Positions 1 through 8,735 are shown, counted from the first letter of the stretch. The stretch: DNA of 64,000 bases from Bryobacterales bacterium (GCA_016716385.1 JADJWL010000009.1:1-64000); one strand, 5' to 3'. The notes: generated from the sequence alone by a model not told the origin. Program-made: numbers and translations.

Positions 1-1131
1 TGGATGATCGACCGCGACCGCCGCACGCCTTCGGGTTGGCGGAGCATTTGGTGGCTGGTCCCGATGGCTGCCTTGTGGACGAATCTGCATGGCGGATTTC
101 TCGCGCTGGTGGCCGTGCTTGGTCTGGCCGGCGTGGGCGAGTTTCTGGAAGGACGTTTCGGCGAGGCCGGGCCGGCGGCCTTCGGGCGCTCCCGGCGGTA
201 CGTGCTCCTGGCCGGTGCCTGCATGGCCGCCAGCCTCCTGAACCCGTTCGGCTACCACCTGCACGAACACATCGTCGCCTATCTCCGCTCGGATTGGATC
301 ATCGACACGATCGACGAATTCCGGTCGCCCAACTTCCGCGGCGAGGTGATGCGGCAATACGAAGTGCTGCTGTTCGGCGGCATCGCGCTCTCGGGGTACC
401 TGGTCGCGAAACGCCGCTTCGTCGAGCCGCTCTTGATCCTGTTCTGGGCGCAGGCTTCGTTGACCTCCGTGCGACACGTCCCGCTGTTTGCGCTGGTCGC
501 CGTGCCAGTCCTCTGCGAAGCGTTGACGCAGCTCTGGACATGGGCTTCGGCGCCGGCTTCCAGGCGGTCGATTGTGGGCATTCTGCGGGACGTGGGCCGC
601 GACCTGGCACTGTCGCCCCGGGCGCTGAGCATCTGGCCCTTTCTGTTCGTGGCCGGGCTGGCGGCGAGCGGCGGGGACCGCTGGCCGCGCGATTTTCCCG
701 AACAGGTGTTTCCTGTCGGGCTGGTCGAGCGGCACGCCGCCGTCCTGGCGCCGGACGGGAGTTCGGGCCGCAGGCTGTTCGCCCCGGACGGGTGGGGCGG
801 TTACCTGATCTACCGCTTTCATCCCCGGCTGCGCGTCTTCACCGACGGACGGAGCGATTTCTACGGACGCGAATTGGGGCTCGAGTATGTCCGCATGTTG
901 AATGGGCGGCATGACTGGGAATCGTTGATGGATCGCTACGGCTTTGACTTGGCGCTGGTTCCGGTCAAGGTCCCACTGGCGGAACTTCTCAAGCGGCATC
1001 CCGGATGGACAGTCGTGGAAGACGACGGAAAGGCCATTCTGTTCGAAAAGGTGGCGGCCTCCCTAATGGATTCCGGCATTTCCGCCGAAAGACAGAGTCG
1101 GTCGCATTTTGCCGTGGGGAAACAGGGATGA
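1..1131 (+). CDS. Polytopic membrane protein, 3' part (5' end outside window)
   Basis: The frame is open from the first base of the window, so the real start lies upstream; the first ATG in view is at 4. About 375 residues are visible. The N-terminal half has several hydrophobic spans and the motif WTNLHGGF near residue 25, and the C-terminal half is a soluble domain with VFTDGRSDFYG near residue 280. This arrangement recalls acidobacterial membrane proteins of the glycosyltransferase-C/mannosyltransferase-like type, but I cannot name a substrate. The stop overlaps the start of the prepilin peptidase gene by ATGA, which ties it to the Tad operon. A role in pilus or surface glycan assembly is inference. 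Confidence 0.7.
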   Translation, partial: WMIDRDRRTPSGWRSIWWLVPMAALWTNLHGGFLALVAVLGLAGVGEFLEGRFGEAGPAAFGRSRRYVLLAGACMAASLLNPFGYHLHEHIVAYLRSDWIIDTIDEFRSPNFRGEVMRQYEVLLFGGIALSGYLVAKRRFVEPLLILFWAQASLTSVRHVPLFALVAVPVLCEALTQLWTWASAPASRRSIVGILRDVGRDLALSPRALSIWPFLFVAGLAASGGDRWPRDFPEQVFPVGLVERHAAVLAPDGSSGRRLFAPDGWGGYLIYRFHPRLRVFTDGRSDFYGRELGLEYVRMLNGRHDWESLMDRYGFDLALVPVKVPLAELLKRHPGWTVVEDDGKAILFEKVAASLMDSGISAERQSRSHFAVGKQG

Positions 1132-1592
1132 CGATGGACCTCGGTGGCTGGGCGATCCTGGCCGTCGGCCTGGCGGCGGTTGGCGAAGATCTGGCGCGCC
1201 GCCAGATTTCGAACTGGACCACCGGTGGCGCGGCGCTGGCGGGCTGGGTCTGGCACGGGACGCAGGCCGGCTGGTCCGGTCTGGGTGATGCGCTGCTCGG
1301 AACCGTGATCGGATTCGGGGTGTTCCTGGTGTTCTACCTGATGGGTGGGATGGGCGGAGGAGACGTGAAGCTGATGGCCGGGTTCGGCGCGCTCCTGGGG
1401 TCGGGTCCGATCTGGATGGCCGCCCTGCTCGCGGCCCTGTGCGGGGGTGTCCTGGCGGCTCTGGTCCTGGCGCTTCGCCGGGTGCGCCGCTGGTGGTGGC
1501 CGGCAGGAGCACCGGCCGTGTGGAGCGAGAGTATTCCGTACGCTCCGGCGATCACCGCCGGCGTGTGGTTGGCTGTGGTGGGCGGAGCCTGA
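1128..1592 (+). CDS. tadV: Prepilin peptidase, A24 family (TadV/CpaA-like)
   Basis: This 154-residue integral membrane protein should cleave the leader of Flp prepilins at the inner membrane. The two catalytic aspartates of the A24 family are visible: Asp21 in GEDLARRQISN and Asp79 in GGGDVKLMAG. The length fits the short CpaA/TadV form, which lacks the N-methyltransferase domain of PilD. The ATG at 1128 is chosen because it overlaps the upstream stop by ATGA and gives a start just before the first membrane span; ATG at 1134 is an alternative. It is the first recognisable gene of the Tad operon in view. Confidence 0.88.
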   Translation: MTMDLGGWAILAVGLAAVGEDLARRQISNWTTGGAALAGWVWHGTQAGWSGLGDALLGTVIGFGVFLVFYLMGGMGGGDVKLMAGFGALLGSGPIWMAALLAALCGGVLAALVLALRRVRRWWWPAGAPAVWSESIPYAPAITAGVWLAVVGGA

Positions 1593-1637
1593 AGCGCTCC
1601 TCCCGAGAAGGTTTGAAGAAGCGACGAGGATGAACGT

Positions 1638-2507
1638 ATGGACCGCAGATTTCTAACAGTGCTGGGGATGAGCGTCGTGCTGGCGCTTGTCGTCGCCGGT
1701 CTTTTCTACCAGGTAGCCAACCGCGCCGGCGGACGCAATCAGGTGCAGATGCACGACATGGTGGTGGCCGCCGAACCGCTGAACATCGGCATGAGCATCA
1801 AGCCGAGCCAGGTCAAAGTCGTTCAGGTTCCCACGGACTTGCTGCCCAAACAGGCCTTCACGAAGGTCGAAGAAGTCCTCGAGCGCCCGGTCATCAGCAA
1901 CATTCTGCCCGACGAACCGATCGTCGAGGGCCGCCTGGCTCCGCTTGGGAGCGGCATCGGCCTGGCGCCGATCATCCCGCCGGGGATGCGGGCGGTGGCA
2001 GTGCGGGTGAACGAAGTGGTCGGCGTGGCCGGATTCGTGCTGCCGGGCATGCGTGTCGATGTGCTGGTGACTGGCAAGCCGCAGAACTCCGGCGACAACG
2101 ACTCCCGGACTACGACGGTGCTGCAGAACATCACGGTGCTGTCGGCCAACCAGCAGATGCAATCCGAACGGGGGCAGGCGATCAACGCCACCGTCGTGAC
2201 GCTGCTGGTGACGCCGGACCAGGCGGAGACTCTGACGCTGGCGGGCAACGAGGGCCGGATCCAGTTGGCCCTGCGGACGCCGATCGATCAGAAGATCGAA
2301 CCGACGCCAGGCAAGATACTGAGCGAGTTGTACGGCGGGCAGAAGCCGAAGCCGGCTCCGGTTCAGCGCGCCGCCGCGCCGAAGCCGCCGCCGCCGGCGC
2401 CGCCGCCTCCTCCTCCGGCGCCGGTCGTCGTGCCGGACGAGATCATCATGATTCGCGGCAATCAGAAGTCTGTGGAAGTCATCGGAATGCGGCAGCAGAA
2501 CCCGTAG
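1638..2507 (+). CDS. cpaB: Flp pilus assembly protein CpaB (RcpC)
   Basis: The 289-residue protein has a single N-terminal membrane anchor (LTVLGMSVVLALVVAGLFY). A SAF-like region follows (MVVAAEPLNIGMSIKPSQVK, about residues 40-60), and then an RcpC-type domain with VNEVVGVAGFVLPGMRVDVL near residue 125. This is the standard CpaB layout. CpaB is a periplasmic factor that works with the Tad secretin. The C-terminal 50 residues are strongly proline-rich (runs of PPPAPPPPPP), which could span the cell wall or interact with the secretin. It sits between the prepilin peptidase and the secretin, as in other tad loci. Confidence 0.9.
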   Translation: MDRRFLTVLGMSVVLALVVAGLFYQVANRAGGRNQVQMHDMVVAAEPLNIGMSIKPSQVKVVQVPTDLLPKQAFTKVEEVLERPVISNILPDEPIVEGRLAPLGSGIGLAPIIPPGMRAVAVRVNEVVGVAGFVLPGMRVDVLVTGKPQNSGDNDSRTTTVLQNITVLSANQQMQSERGQAINATVVTLLVTPDQAETLTLAGNEGRIQLALRTPIDQKIEPTPGKILSELYGGQKPKPAPVQRAAAPKPPPPAPPPPPPAPVVVPDEIIMIRGNQKSVEVIGMRQQNP

Positions 2508-2556
2508 GCGGCCGAGAGAACCGCACGGGGGAACGAGTGGAGATTGTGGTGAACCT

Positions 2557-3981
2557 ATGAAGCGACAGATTGCGAATCCGTTCCGGCGGACTGGCCGGGG
2601 GACCCCGTGGTGGGGAGCCGCCGGGAGGGTTGCCGCCGCGGCCGTCCTGGGAGCCGCCGCCTTATTGGCGCAGTCGGCGACGCAGGATCTGCGATTGACG
2701 GTCGGCAAGAGCATCGTAATCGACTACCCGTCCGATGTGGGCCGCATCTCGACGAGCAACCCGGATGTGGTCGACGCCGTGCCGATTACGGCGCGCGAGA
2801 TTCTTCTCAACGCTAAGACCGTGGGGAACTCGACCGTGGTCGTGTGGGCCAAGACGGGCGAGCGCAGCTTCTTCGCGCTCAACGTCGAGCACAACACGGA
2901 GCCGATTCAGCGTCTGCTGCAGGAGACGTTCCCGAACGAAGCCATTCAGGTGGCGCTGGCGCGCGACTCGGCTTCTCTCAACGGACAGGTGACGAGCGCG
3001 GCAGTCGCCGAGAAGGCTACGGCGCTGGTGGCGCCGCTCGTGAAATCGGTCGTCAACAACCTGGTCGTGGCGCCGCCCGGAATCGAGAAACAGATTCTGC
3101 TGCGCGTCAAGTTCGCCGAACTGAATCGCTCCCGCGCCGACGAACTGGGTGTGAACATTCTGTCGACGGGTGCGGCGAACACGCCGGGCCAGGTCACCAC
3201 CGGCCAGTTCCCCTCCGCCCGGGCCACCAGAGTCGAAGGCGTCATCGGGGCGCCGGTCCGCGGCACGACAAGCGACTTCAGCATCTCCGACTCCCTTAAC
3301 CTGTTTGCTTTCCGGCCGGATCTGAACCTGGCGGCGTTCCTCCGCGCCCTGACGACGCGGAATGTGCTGCAGATTCTGGCTGAGCCGAACCTGGTTGCGA
3401 CCAATGGCAAGGAAGCCAGCTTCCTGGCCGGCGGCGAGTTCCCGATTCCCGTGCTTCAGGGCGGCGCCAACGCTGGCGCGGTGACGATTCAGTTCCGCGA
3501 GTACGGTATCCGGCTGACGTTCACTCCGGAAACGACTGCGCACAACACGATCAAGATGCGCGTCCGCAGCGAGTTGTCCACGATCGACCTGGCCAACTCG
3601 ATCACGTTCGCCGGATTTACGATTCCCGCGCTTTCGACCCGGCGTGCCGAGACCGATGTCGAACTGGGGGCGGGGCAGAGCTTCGTCGTCGCCGGACTGC
3701 TCGACGACCGGGTGACCGAGACGCTCTCGCGCATCCCCGGTCTGGCCGAAATTCCAGTGCTGGGAGCACTATTCCGCAGCCGGGCGACCAACAAGACCAA
3801 GACTGAACTGGTGGTTCTGGTGACGCCCGAGATCACCGAGCCGCTGAACGCGTCCGACCGCAAGCCGGCTGACGAAATGTACCGGCCCGGTCTGCCGGCG
3901 GGGCTCGGCGATGTCATCCGGCATCAGGAAGAGCACGAGAAGAGTATGCAGGTCGATCCAAAGACCAAGCCGAAGATGTAG
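2557..3981 (+). CDS. cpaC: Tad pilus secretin CpaC (RcpA)
   Basis: The 474-residue protein should form the outer-membrane channel of the Tad pilus. After a signal sequence ending near AQSATQ come a pilus-formation N-terminal domain (LRLTVGKSIVIDYPSDVGRI), a BON-like segment (residues about 125-165) and the secretin core. The core carries the hallmark VAGLLDDRVTETLSRIPGLA followed by EIPVLGALFRS and TELVVLVTPEI. Length and order match RcpA/CpaC. The N-terminus before the signal core is somewhat long and basic. It is followed 12 bases later by tadZ. Confidence 0.93.
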   Translation: MKRQIANPFRRTGRGTPWWGAAGRVAAAAVLGAAALLAQSATQDLRLTVGKSIVIDYPSDVGRISTSNPDVVDAVPITAREILLNAKTVGNSTVVVWAKTGERSFFALNVEHNTEPIQRLLQETFPNEAIQVALARDSASLNGQVTSAAVAEKATALVAPLVKSVVNNLVVAPPGIEKQILLRVKFAELNRSRADELGVNILSTGAANTPGQVTTGQFPSARATRVEGVIGAPVRGTTSDFSISDSLNLFAFRPDLNLAAFLRALTTRNVLQILAEPNLVATNGKEASFLAGGEFPIPVLQGGANAGAVTIQFREYGIRLTFTPETTAHNTIKMRVRSELSTIDLANSITFAGFTIPALSTRRAETDVELGAGQSFVVAGLLDDRVTETLSRIPGLAEIPVLGALFRSRATNKTKTELVVLVTPEITEPLNASDRKPADEMYRPGLPAGLGDVIRHQEEHEKSMQVDPKTKPKM

Positions 3982-3993
3982 GCCGGAGCGCGC

Positions 3994-5184
3994 ATGAGCC
4001 CAAAGAAGCCGCATACTCAACTGACCGCGCTGGCAATACTGCCGGACCGGGAACTGGCGCGCCAGTTCCTCGGTACGCTACCTGCCACCCGCGCGTTCCA
4101 GTTGTTGGCCGAGATGAAGGCGTACCCGTCGCCCCAGGCGGCCGAGGTGCGCGTGCGGCAGCTCCGTCCCGATCTCGTCTTCATTGACTTGGCGACGGAC
4201 CTCGACAAGGCGGCGGAACTGGTGGAGTTTCTGGCGGGATTGCGGCCCCAGGTGTATGTCGTCGGGCTGCATGTGCGCAACGATGCGGAGGCGATCCTGC
4301 GCGCCATGCGGGCCGGGTCGAGTGAGTTTCTGTACGCTCCCTTCGATCCCGAGATCCAGTTCGAAGCGATCGGCCGGATCGCCCGGTCGAAGCGACCTGC
4401 TCCGGCCGAGGAGGCGCACCGGGGCCGGCTCATTGCCTTCTCCAGCACCAAGCCCGGATCGGGCGCCTCGACACTGGCGTCGCAGACCGCGTTCATGCTG
4501 TCCCAGTCGTCCGGCAAGCGCACGCTGCTGGCGGACTTCGACCTGTGGAGCGGAACCGTGGGGTTCTTCTTCCGCCTGAATCATTGGTACTCGCTGCTTG
4601 ACGTGCTGGAACAGGCGGGCCGTGTGGAGGACGTGGACTGGGCGTCGGTGGTTGTCTCGGCCCAGGGCATCGATGTTCTGCCGGCGCCGGAAACACCGCG
4701 CGAGGCGCCGGTCGAGCCGGAGCGGCTGCACGACGTATTGGACTATCTGCGGACTCTCTACGACTGGGTGCTGGTGGATCTGCCGAGCGTCTTCGATCGC
4801 ATGAGCCTGCTCACGTTGTCCAGTTGCGATGACGCGTTTCTCGTCTGTACGCCGGAACTGCCGAGCCTGCACCTGACGCGCAAAGCGGTGGGCTACCTCG
4901 GCCAGATGGGCTTCGGGCGCGAACGCTACCGGGTGCTCGTCAACCGGTTGGGAAAGCAGGAGGGCATCACGGTCGAGGATATGGCGAAGATCTTCACCGC
5001 GCCTGTCTACAGGACCTTCCCGAACGATTACCTTTCGCTGCACAAGGGCCTCACCGTCGGCCAGCCTCTTGGCTCGCGGAGTCAGCTGGGCCGGGCGATC
5101 GAGGAATTCACCTCCGGCCTGCTGGCCTTTGACGCGGCACTGCATGACCAGAAGCGAAGCAAGACGGGGACGCGAGGAGAGTAG
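3994..5184 (+). CDS. tadZ: Tad pilus localisation ATPase TadZ (CpaE)
   Basis: The 396-residue protein has an N-terminal receiver-like (atypical response regulator) domain of about 130 residues. A MinD/ParA-type ATPase domain follows. The deviant Walker A reads K153-PGSGAST: the signature lysine is present, but the usual P-loop lysine is replaced by Ala157. TadZ proteins are known to be atypical ATPases that place the Tad machine at the pole, so weakened ATP hydrolysis would be consistent. The gene is between the secretin and the TadA ATPase, the usual order. Start ATG at 3994 follows a plausible GGAG (gccggagcgc). Confidence 0.88.
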   Translation: MSPKKPHTQLTALAILPDRELARQFLGTLPATRAFQLLAEMKAYPSPQAAEVRVRQLRPDLVFIDLATDLDKAAELVEFLAGLRPQVYVVGLHVRNDAEAILRAMRAGSSEFLYAPFDPEIQFEAIGRIARSKRPAPAEEAHRGRLIAFSSTKPGSGASTLASQTAFMLSQSSGKRTLLADFDLWSGTVGFFFRLNHWYSLLDVLEQAGRVEDVDWASVVVSAQGIDVLPAPETPREAPVEPERLHDVLDYLRTLYDWVLVDLPSVFDRMSLLTLSSCDDAFLVCTPELPSLHLTRKAVGYLGQMGFGRERYRVLVNRLGKQEGITVEDMAKIFTAPVYRTFPNDYLSLHKGLTVGQPLGSRSQLGRAIEEFTSGLLAFDAALHDQKRSKTGTRGE

Positions 5185-5193
5185 GGAACCGAT

Positions 5194-6549
5194 ATGACGC
5201 CGATCAACACCGAACGTCAGGAACTGACCTGGGACCAAAGGCTGCTGCGCAATTCCGGACGGCAGAAGGCCGCGCTGAAGCCGGAGTACCAGGAACTCAA
5301 GTTCACGTTGCATCGCAAGCTGCTCGACAAGATCAATCTCGAGGCGCTGGCGACCATCGACAACCAGCGGGTTCGCGCCGAGGTGCGGCAGGCGGTGATT
5401 TCTCTGATCGACGGGGAGCCGACGCTGCTCAGTTCGCTCGAAAAGCAGCAGATCAGCGAAGAGGTTCTCGACGAGGTCTTCGGCCTGGGGCCGCTCGAAC
5501 CGCTCCTGCAGGACCCGACCATCTCCGATATTCTCGTCAACACGCACAAGCAGGTCTACGTCGAACGCAAGGGAATGCTGGAGCTGACCAATGTCAGTTT
5601 CCGCGACGATCAGCACCTGGTGCGCATCATCGACAAGATTGTGTCCCAGGTGGGCCGGCGCATCGACGAATCGACGCCGATGGTGGACGCCCGGCTGAGC
5701 GACGGATCGCGCGTCAACGCGGTGATTCCGCCGCTCGCCGTCGACGGGCCGCTGATGTCGATCCGGCGCTTCGGCACCGACAAGCTGATGCCGCAGGACC
5801 TCGTGGAGAAGAAGGCGCTCACCTCGGGCATGATGGAACTGCTTGAGGGTGCGGTCAAAGCCAAACTGAACGTCATCATCGTCGGCGGCACCGGCGCCGG
5901 TAAGACGACGCTGCTCAACGCGCTCAGTTCTTTCATCGCCCCGCGGGAACGCATCGTCACGATTGAAGACGCGGCCGAATTGCAGTTGAAACAGCCCCAC
6001 GTGGCGCGCCTCGAAACCCGGCCGGCGAACCTCGAAGGACAGGGCGCGGTGCGGCAGAGGCAATTGCTCGTGAACTCACTCCGCATGCGTCCCGACCGCA
6101 TCATCGTCGGCGAGGTCCGCGGCGAGGAAGCCCTCGACATGTTGCAGGCCATGAACACGGGCCACGACGGCTCGCTGACCACCGTCCACGCCAACACGCC
6201 CCGGGACGCCGTGAGCCGCCTCGAGGTGATGGTGTCGCTGGCCAACGCGAACATGCAACTGGTTTCGATCCGCCAGCAGATCTCCTCCGCGGTGAACCTG
6301 TTCGTGCAGGCGGCCCGATTGAGCGACGGTTCCCGCCGCGTCGTCAACATCACCGAGATCACGGGCATGGAAGGCGATGTGATCACCCTGCAGGACATCT
6401 TCGTGTTCGAGAAACGGGGCGTCTCGCCGGATGGCAAGGTGCTGGGCCGGTTCGCCGCGACGGGCATCCGCCCAAAGTTCTACGAGAAGCTGCTGGCGGC
6501 CGGGATCCGGCTGCCGGTCGACCTCTTCGACCAGGTCATGGATGTGTAA
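5194..6549 (+). CDS. cpaF: Tad pilus assembly/retraction ATPase TadA (CpaF)
   Basis: This 451-residue type II/IV secretion ATPase should power Flp pilus extension and retraction from the cytoplasm. Walker A is GGTGAGKTTLLNA with Lys237; the Walker B region is RPDRIIVGEVRGEEALDML, and the His box TGHDGSLTTVHANTPRD follows. The N-terminal region (about residues 1-110) is the helical domain typical of CpaF. Length is normal. It is followed by the two inner-membrane platform genes tadB and tadC with gaps of 12 and 6 bases, so co-transcription is very likely. Confidence 0.95.
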   Translation: MTPINTERQELTWDQRLLRNSGRQKAALKPEYQELKFTLHRKLLDKINLEALATIDNQRVRAEVRQAVISLIDGEPTLLSSLEKQQISEEVLDEVFGLGPLEPLLQDPTISDILVNTHKQVYVERKGMLELTNVSFRDDQHLVRIIDKIVSQVGRRIDESTPMVDARLSDGSRVNAVIPPLAVDGPLMSIRRFGTDKLMPQDLVEKKALTSGMMELLEGAVKAKLNVIIVGGTGAGKTTLLNALSSFIAPRERIVTIEDAAELQLKQPHVARLETRPANLEGQGAVRQRQLLVNSLRMRPDRIIVGEVRGEEALDMLQAMNTGHDGSLTTVHANTPRDAVSRLEVMVSLANANMQLVSIRQQISSAVNLFVQAARLSDGSRRVVNITEITGMEGDVITLQDIFVFEKRGVSPDGKVLGRFAATGIRPKFYEKLLAAGIRLPVDLFDQVMDV

Positions 6550-6561
6550 CGGAGTCCGGTC

Positions 6562-7551
6562 ATGATTTTTGCCATTCTCGTATTTGTCACCGTCATGATC
6601 TCGACCCTGGTGGTCTTCTCGCTGTTCGGCGGGTCGGCCGCGGGATCCGAGGGAGAAAAGATCCGCGCGCGTCTGCTCGGGTCGGCAAAAGGCAAGGGAG
6701 GGAAGAAGGGCAAGAAGACGGCGGCCAACCAGCCCGCTACCCTGATCAAATCCGAACAGCCGCAGACCGACCTGGTCACTAAGGCGCTCAAGGGACTCGA
6801 CCTCGCCGATCAGATCAACAACCTGATCGAGACGTCGGGATTGCGCTGGACCGCCGCCGGTCTGGTGCAGGGGGCGCTGGCGGCCGCGCTGGTGGCGTTT
6901 AATCTCGCCTATTACGCCCTGCCGTCGCCCTTCGACAATTTCGCCATTATTTTCGCCCTCATGGCGTTCACGCTGCCGTTCGCGTATGTCAAGCAGAAGG
7001 CGAAGATGCGGATGCGGAGCTTCGAGGAGCAGTTTCCCGACAGCCTGGAGTTCGTCTCCCGTTCGATGCGCGCCGGCCATGCGTTTTCCGTGTCCCTGGA
7101 GATGATTCACCGCGAGTTCACCGAACCCCTTGCTGGCGAGTTCCGGCGCACGTTCGACGAGCAGAACCTGGGTCTGCCCCTCGACATCGCCTTGCAGAAT
7201 CTGGCCAAGCGCGTGCCGCTGCTCGAGGTGCACTTCTTCGTCTCGGCGGTGCTGCTGCAGAAGCGCACGGGCGGCAACCTCGCCGAATTGCTGGACAAAC
7301 TGGCGTACCTGATCCGCGAGCGGTTCAAGCTTCGCGGGCGCATCCGTGCGGTGAGTGCGCACGGAAAGCTGACGGCGACGGCCCTGTCGATGATTCCGAT
7401 TGTCGTGGCGATTTTGATGTTTCTGACGAATCCGGAATATATCTTGTTCTTCTTGAATGATGAAACGGGTCACATGATGGCGGCGGCGATGATTCTTCTG
7501 CAGATCATCGGGTACCTGATCATGAAAAAGATCGTGAATATCGAGGTCTAG
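6562..7551 (+). CDS. tadB: Tad inner-membrane platform protein TadB
   Basis: The 329-residue protein has an N-terminal membrane span, a basic linker rich in Lys (KGKGGKKGKK), two central spans and a type II secretion F-domain (FEEQFPDSLEFVSRSMRAGH, residues about 153-172). Two C-terminal spans close the protein. This is the layout of TadB/GspF-like proteins. TadB and TadC form the platform contacted by the TadA ATPase. The start at 6562 follows the cpaF stop by 12 bases. Confidence 0.92.
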   Translation: MIFAILVFVTVMISTLVVFSLFGGSAAGSEGEKIRARLLGSAKGKGGKKGKKTAANQPATLIKSEQPQTDLVTKALKGLDLADQINNLIETSGLRWTAAGLVQGALAAALVAFNLAYYALPSPFDNFAIIFALMAFTLPFAYVKQKAKMRMRSFEEQFPDSLEFVSRSMRAGHAFSVSLEMIHREFTEPLAGEFRRTFDEQNLGLPLDIALQNLAKRVPLLEVHFFVSAVLLQKRTGGNLAELLDKLAYLIRERFKLRGRIRAVSAHGKLTATALSMIPIVVAILMFLTNPEYILFFLNDETGHMMAAAMILLQIIGYLIMKKIVNIEV

Positions 7552-7557
7552 CGCGCC

Positions 7558-8478
7558 ATGATGACATTCCTGTTGAGCCTGATCATTTTCTTCGTGATGA
7601 CGGGGATTTTCGCCCTGCTCGGTCTCAACGTCTGGGCGCGTCCGAAGGCGGCGATCGACCGCGTGGCGGGTTCGGTGGTGGAGCAGCAGGCGCAGACGGC
7701 GCACCCGAGCCTGGCATTCCACGACATGCTGCGCAAGGTCGGGAACCTCGTTCCGGCCTCGCCTCGAGACATCAACATCATGCAGCGGCGCCTGATCCGC
7801 GCCGGCGTGCGGAACCCCGGCGCGTTGAAGCTGTTGTACGGCGCCAAGCTGATCGGGGCGGTGGTGATGCCGGCTCTTGCCGTGGGGCTGCTGGCGGGCG
7901 CCGACATGGATCCGGCCAACAAGTTCATCATGGTGATCGCGTCGGCGGCGATCGGGTTCTTTGGACCCAACGAGTATGTCCGCCTGAAGGGCGCGGCGCG
8001 GCAGAAACAGATCCGGCGGGGCCTGCCGAACGCGCTCGACCTGATGGTGGTGTCGGTCGAATCAGGTCTCGGTCTGGATCAGGCGATCGTGCAGGTCGCC
8101 AAGGAGTTGCAGTTTGCGCACCCGGAGATCAGCGAGGAATTCAGCCTGATGAACCTGGAATTGAAGGCCGGCAAGCGCCGCATCGAAGCGCTGCGGAACC
8201 TCGCCGAGCGCACCGCGGTCGATGACCTGCGGAAGCTGGTGGCGGTGCTGATTCAGGCCGACCGGTTCGGCACTTCAGTCGCGGCGACTCTGCGGGCGCA
8301 TGCCGACTTCATGCGGGTCCAGGCACGCCAGGTGGCCGAGGAGAAGGCGGCCAAGCTGGGCGTGAAGCTGGTCTTTCCGATCTTTTTCTGTATTCTGCCG
8401 TCGCTGTTTGTCGTGACGGTGGGTCCGATGGCCGTGAAGGTGGTCCGGGAGCTGATCCCGATGGTCAACAACATGTAG
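7558..8478 (+). CDS. tadC: Tad inner-membrane platform protein TadC
   Basis: The 306-residue protein has two N-terminal membrane spans, an F-domain with LPNALDLMVVSVESGLGLDQ and a C-terminal span (FPIFFCILPSLFVVTVGPMA). It pairs with TadB in the Tad pilus platform. The gene starts 6 bases after the tadB stop. Its stop codon overlaps the first base of a perfect inverted repeat (8478-8497). TadE/TadF and Flp pilin genes, often next in tad loci, are not found downstream. Confidence 0.92.
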   Translation: MMTFLLSLIIFFVMTGIFALLGLNVWARPKAAIDRVAGSVVEQQAQTAHPSLAFHDMLRKVGNLVPASPRDINIMQRRLIRAGVRNPGALKLLYGAKLIGAVVMPALAVGLLAGADMDPANKFIMVIASAAIGFFGPNEYVRLKGAARQKQIRRGLPNALDLMVVSVESGLGLDQAIVQVAKELQFAHPEISEEFSLMNLELKAGKRRIEALRNLAERTAVDDLRKLVAVLIQADRFGTSVAATLRAHADFMRVQARQVAEEKAAKLGVKLVFPIFFCILPSLFVVTVGPMAVKVVRELIPMVNNM

Positions 8479-8497
8479 CGGACCCCACGGGGTCCGC
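8478..8497 (+). other. Perfect hairpin immediately after tadC
   Basis: GCGGACCCC and GGGGTCCGC form a 9-bp perfect inverted repeat around a two-base centre (in RNA, an 8-bp stem with a 4-base loop). No T tract follows; instead a strong ribosome binding site (AAAGGAG) for the next small gene begins within a few bases. It is therefore more likely an mRNA stability or attenuation element inside the operon than an intrinsic terminator. Confidence 0.6.
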
Positions 8498-8515
8498 GGA
8501 AAGGAGAACGAGGAC

Positions 8516-8611
8516 ATGGATGCATCGACTGTTCGCATTATCTGCGCCGTTCTGGCGGTTCTGCTGCTGGGTCTGATCGTAGTTCGGCGCAGGAACCGGG
8601 CCGACGAGTAG
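8516..8611 (+). CDS. 31-residue single-span membrane mini-protein at end of Tad operon
   Basis: A short frame starts at ATG 8516 after the purine-rich AAAGGAGAACGAGGAC, a strong Shine-Dalgarno sequence, and ends at TAG 8609-8611. The product has a polar N-terminus (MDASTVR), one hydrophobic helix (IICAVLAVLLLGLIVV) and a basic tail RRRNRADE, the pattern of a small bitopic inner-membrane protein. It lies 38 bases after tadC. It is too short to be a TadE/F pseudopilin and lacks an Flp processing site, so a regulatory or accessory role in the pilus machine is only inference. Confidence 0.55.
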   Translation: MDASTVRIICAVLAVLLLGLIVVRRRNRADE

Positions 8612-8638
8612 GGCGCTGGGGGGCGCCCCGTGAGACCG

Positions 8639-8735
8639 GCCGCGGATGCCGTGCAAACCGCTGGCCAGGTGCCGGGTACGCAAATAGGGTGCGGGCAGCC
8701 GCCGCGAATGGCTGCCCCGCCGATCTTAATCGCTT
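8639..8735 (+). promoter_or_regulatory. Possible GEMM-like cyclic-dinucleotide riboswitch (divergent)
   Basis: This leader contains GCAAACC (8653-8659) and ACGCAAA (8678-8684), the two most conserved strings of GEMM-I riboswitches, in the right order. After these comes an 8-bp stem GGGCAGCC/GGCTGCCC (8693-8700 with 8710-8717) whose loop and 3' arm resemble the AGCCG..CCGAAUGGC end of the class. The helix normally found between ACGCAAA and AGCC is missing or very short, so this is a divergent member at best. It precedes a secreted propeller protein and follows a pilus operon, both plausible c-di-GMP targets. A covariance-model search is decisive. Confidence 0.35.

Noticed and set aside
4078..6063. 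Long open frame on the minus strand (661 codons) across tadZ and cpaF
   Set aside because: It is antisense to two well-supported genes, is rich in Arg, His and Gln as expected for shadow frames in GC-rich DNA, and shows no motifs.
6076..7722. Long minus-strand open frame (548 codons) across cpaF, tadB and tadC
   Set aside because: Shadow of the Tad genes with the same Arg/His-rich composition and no start signal.
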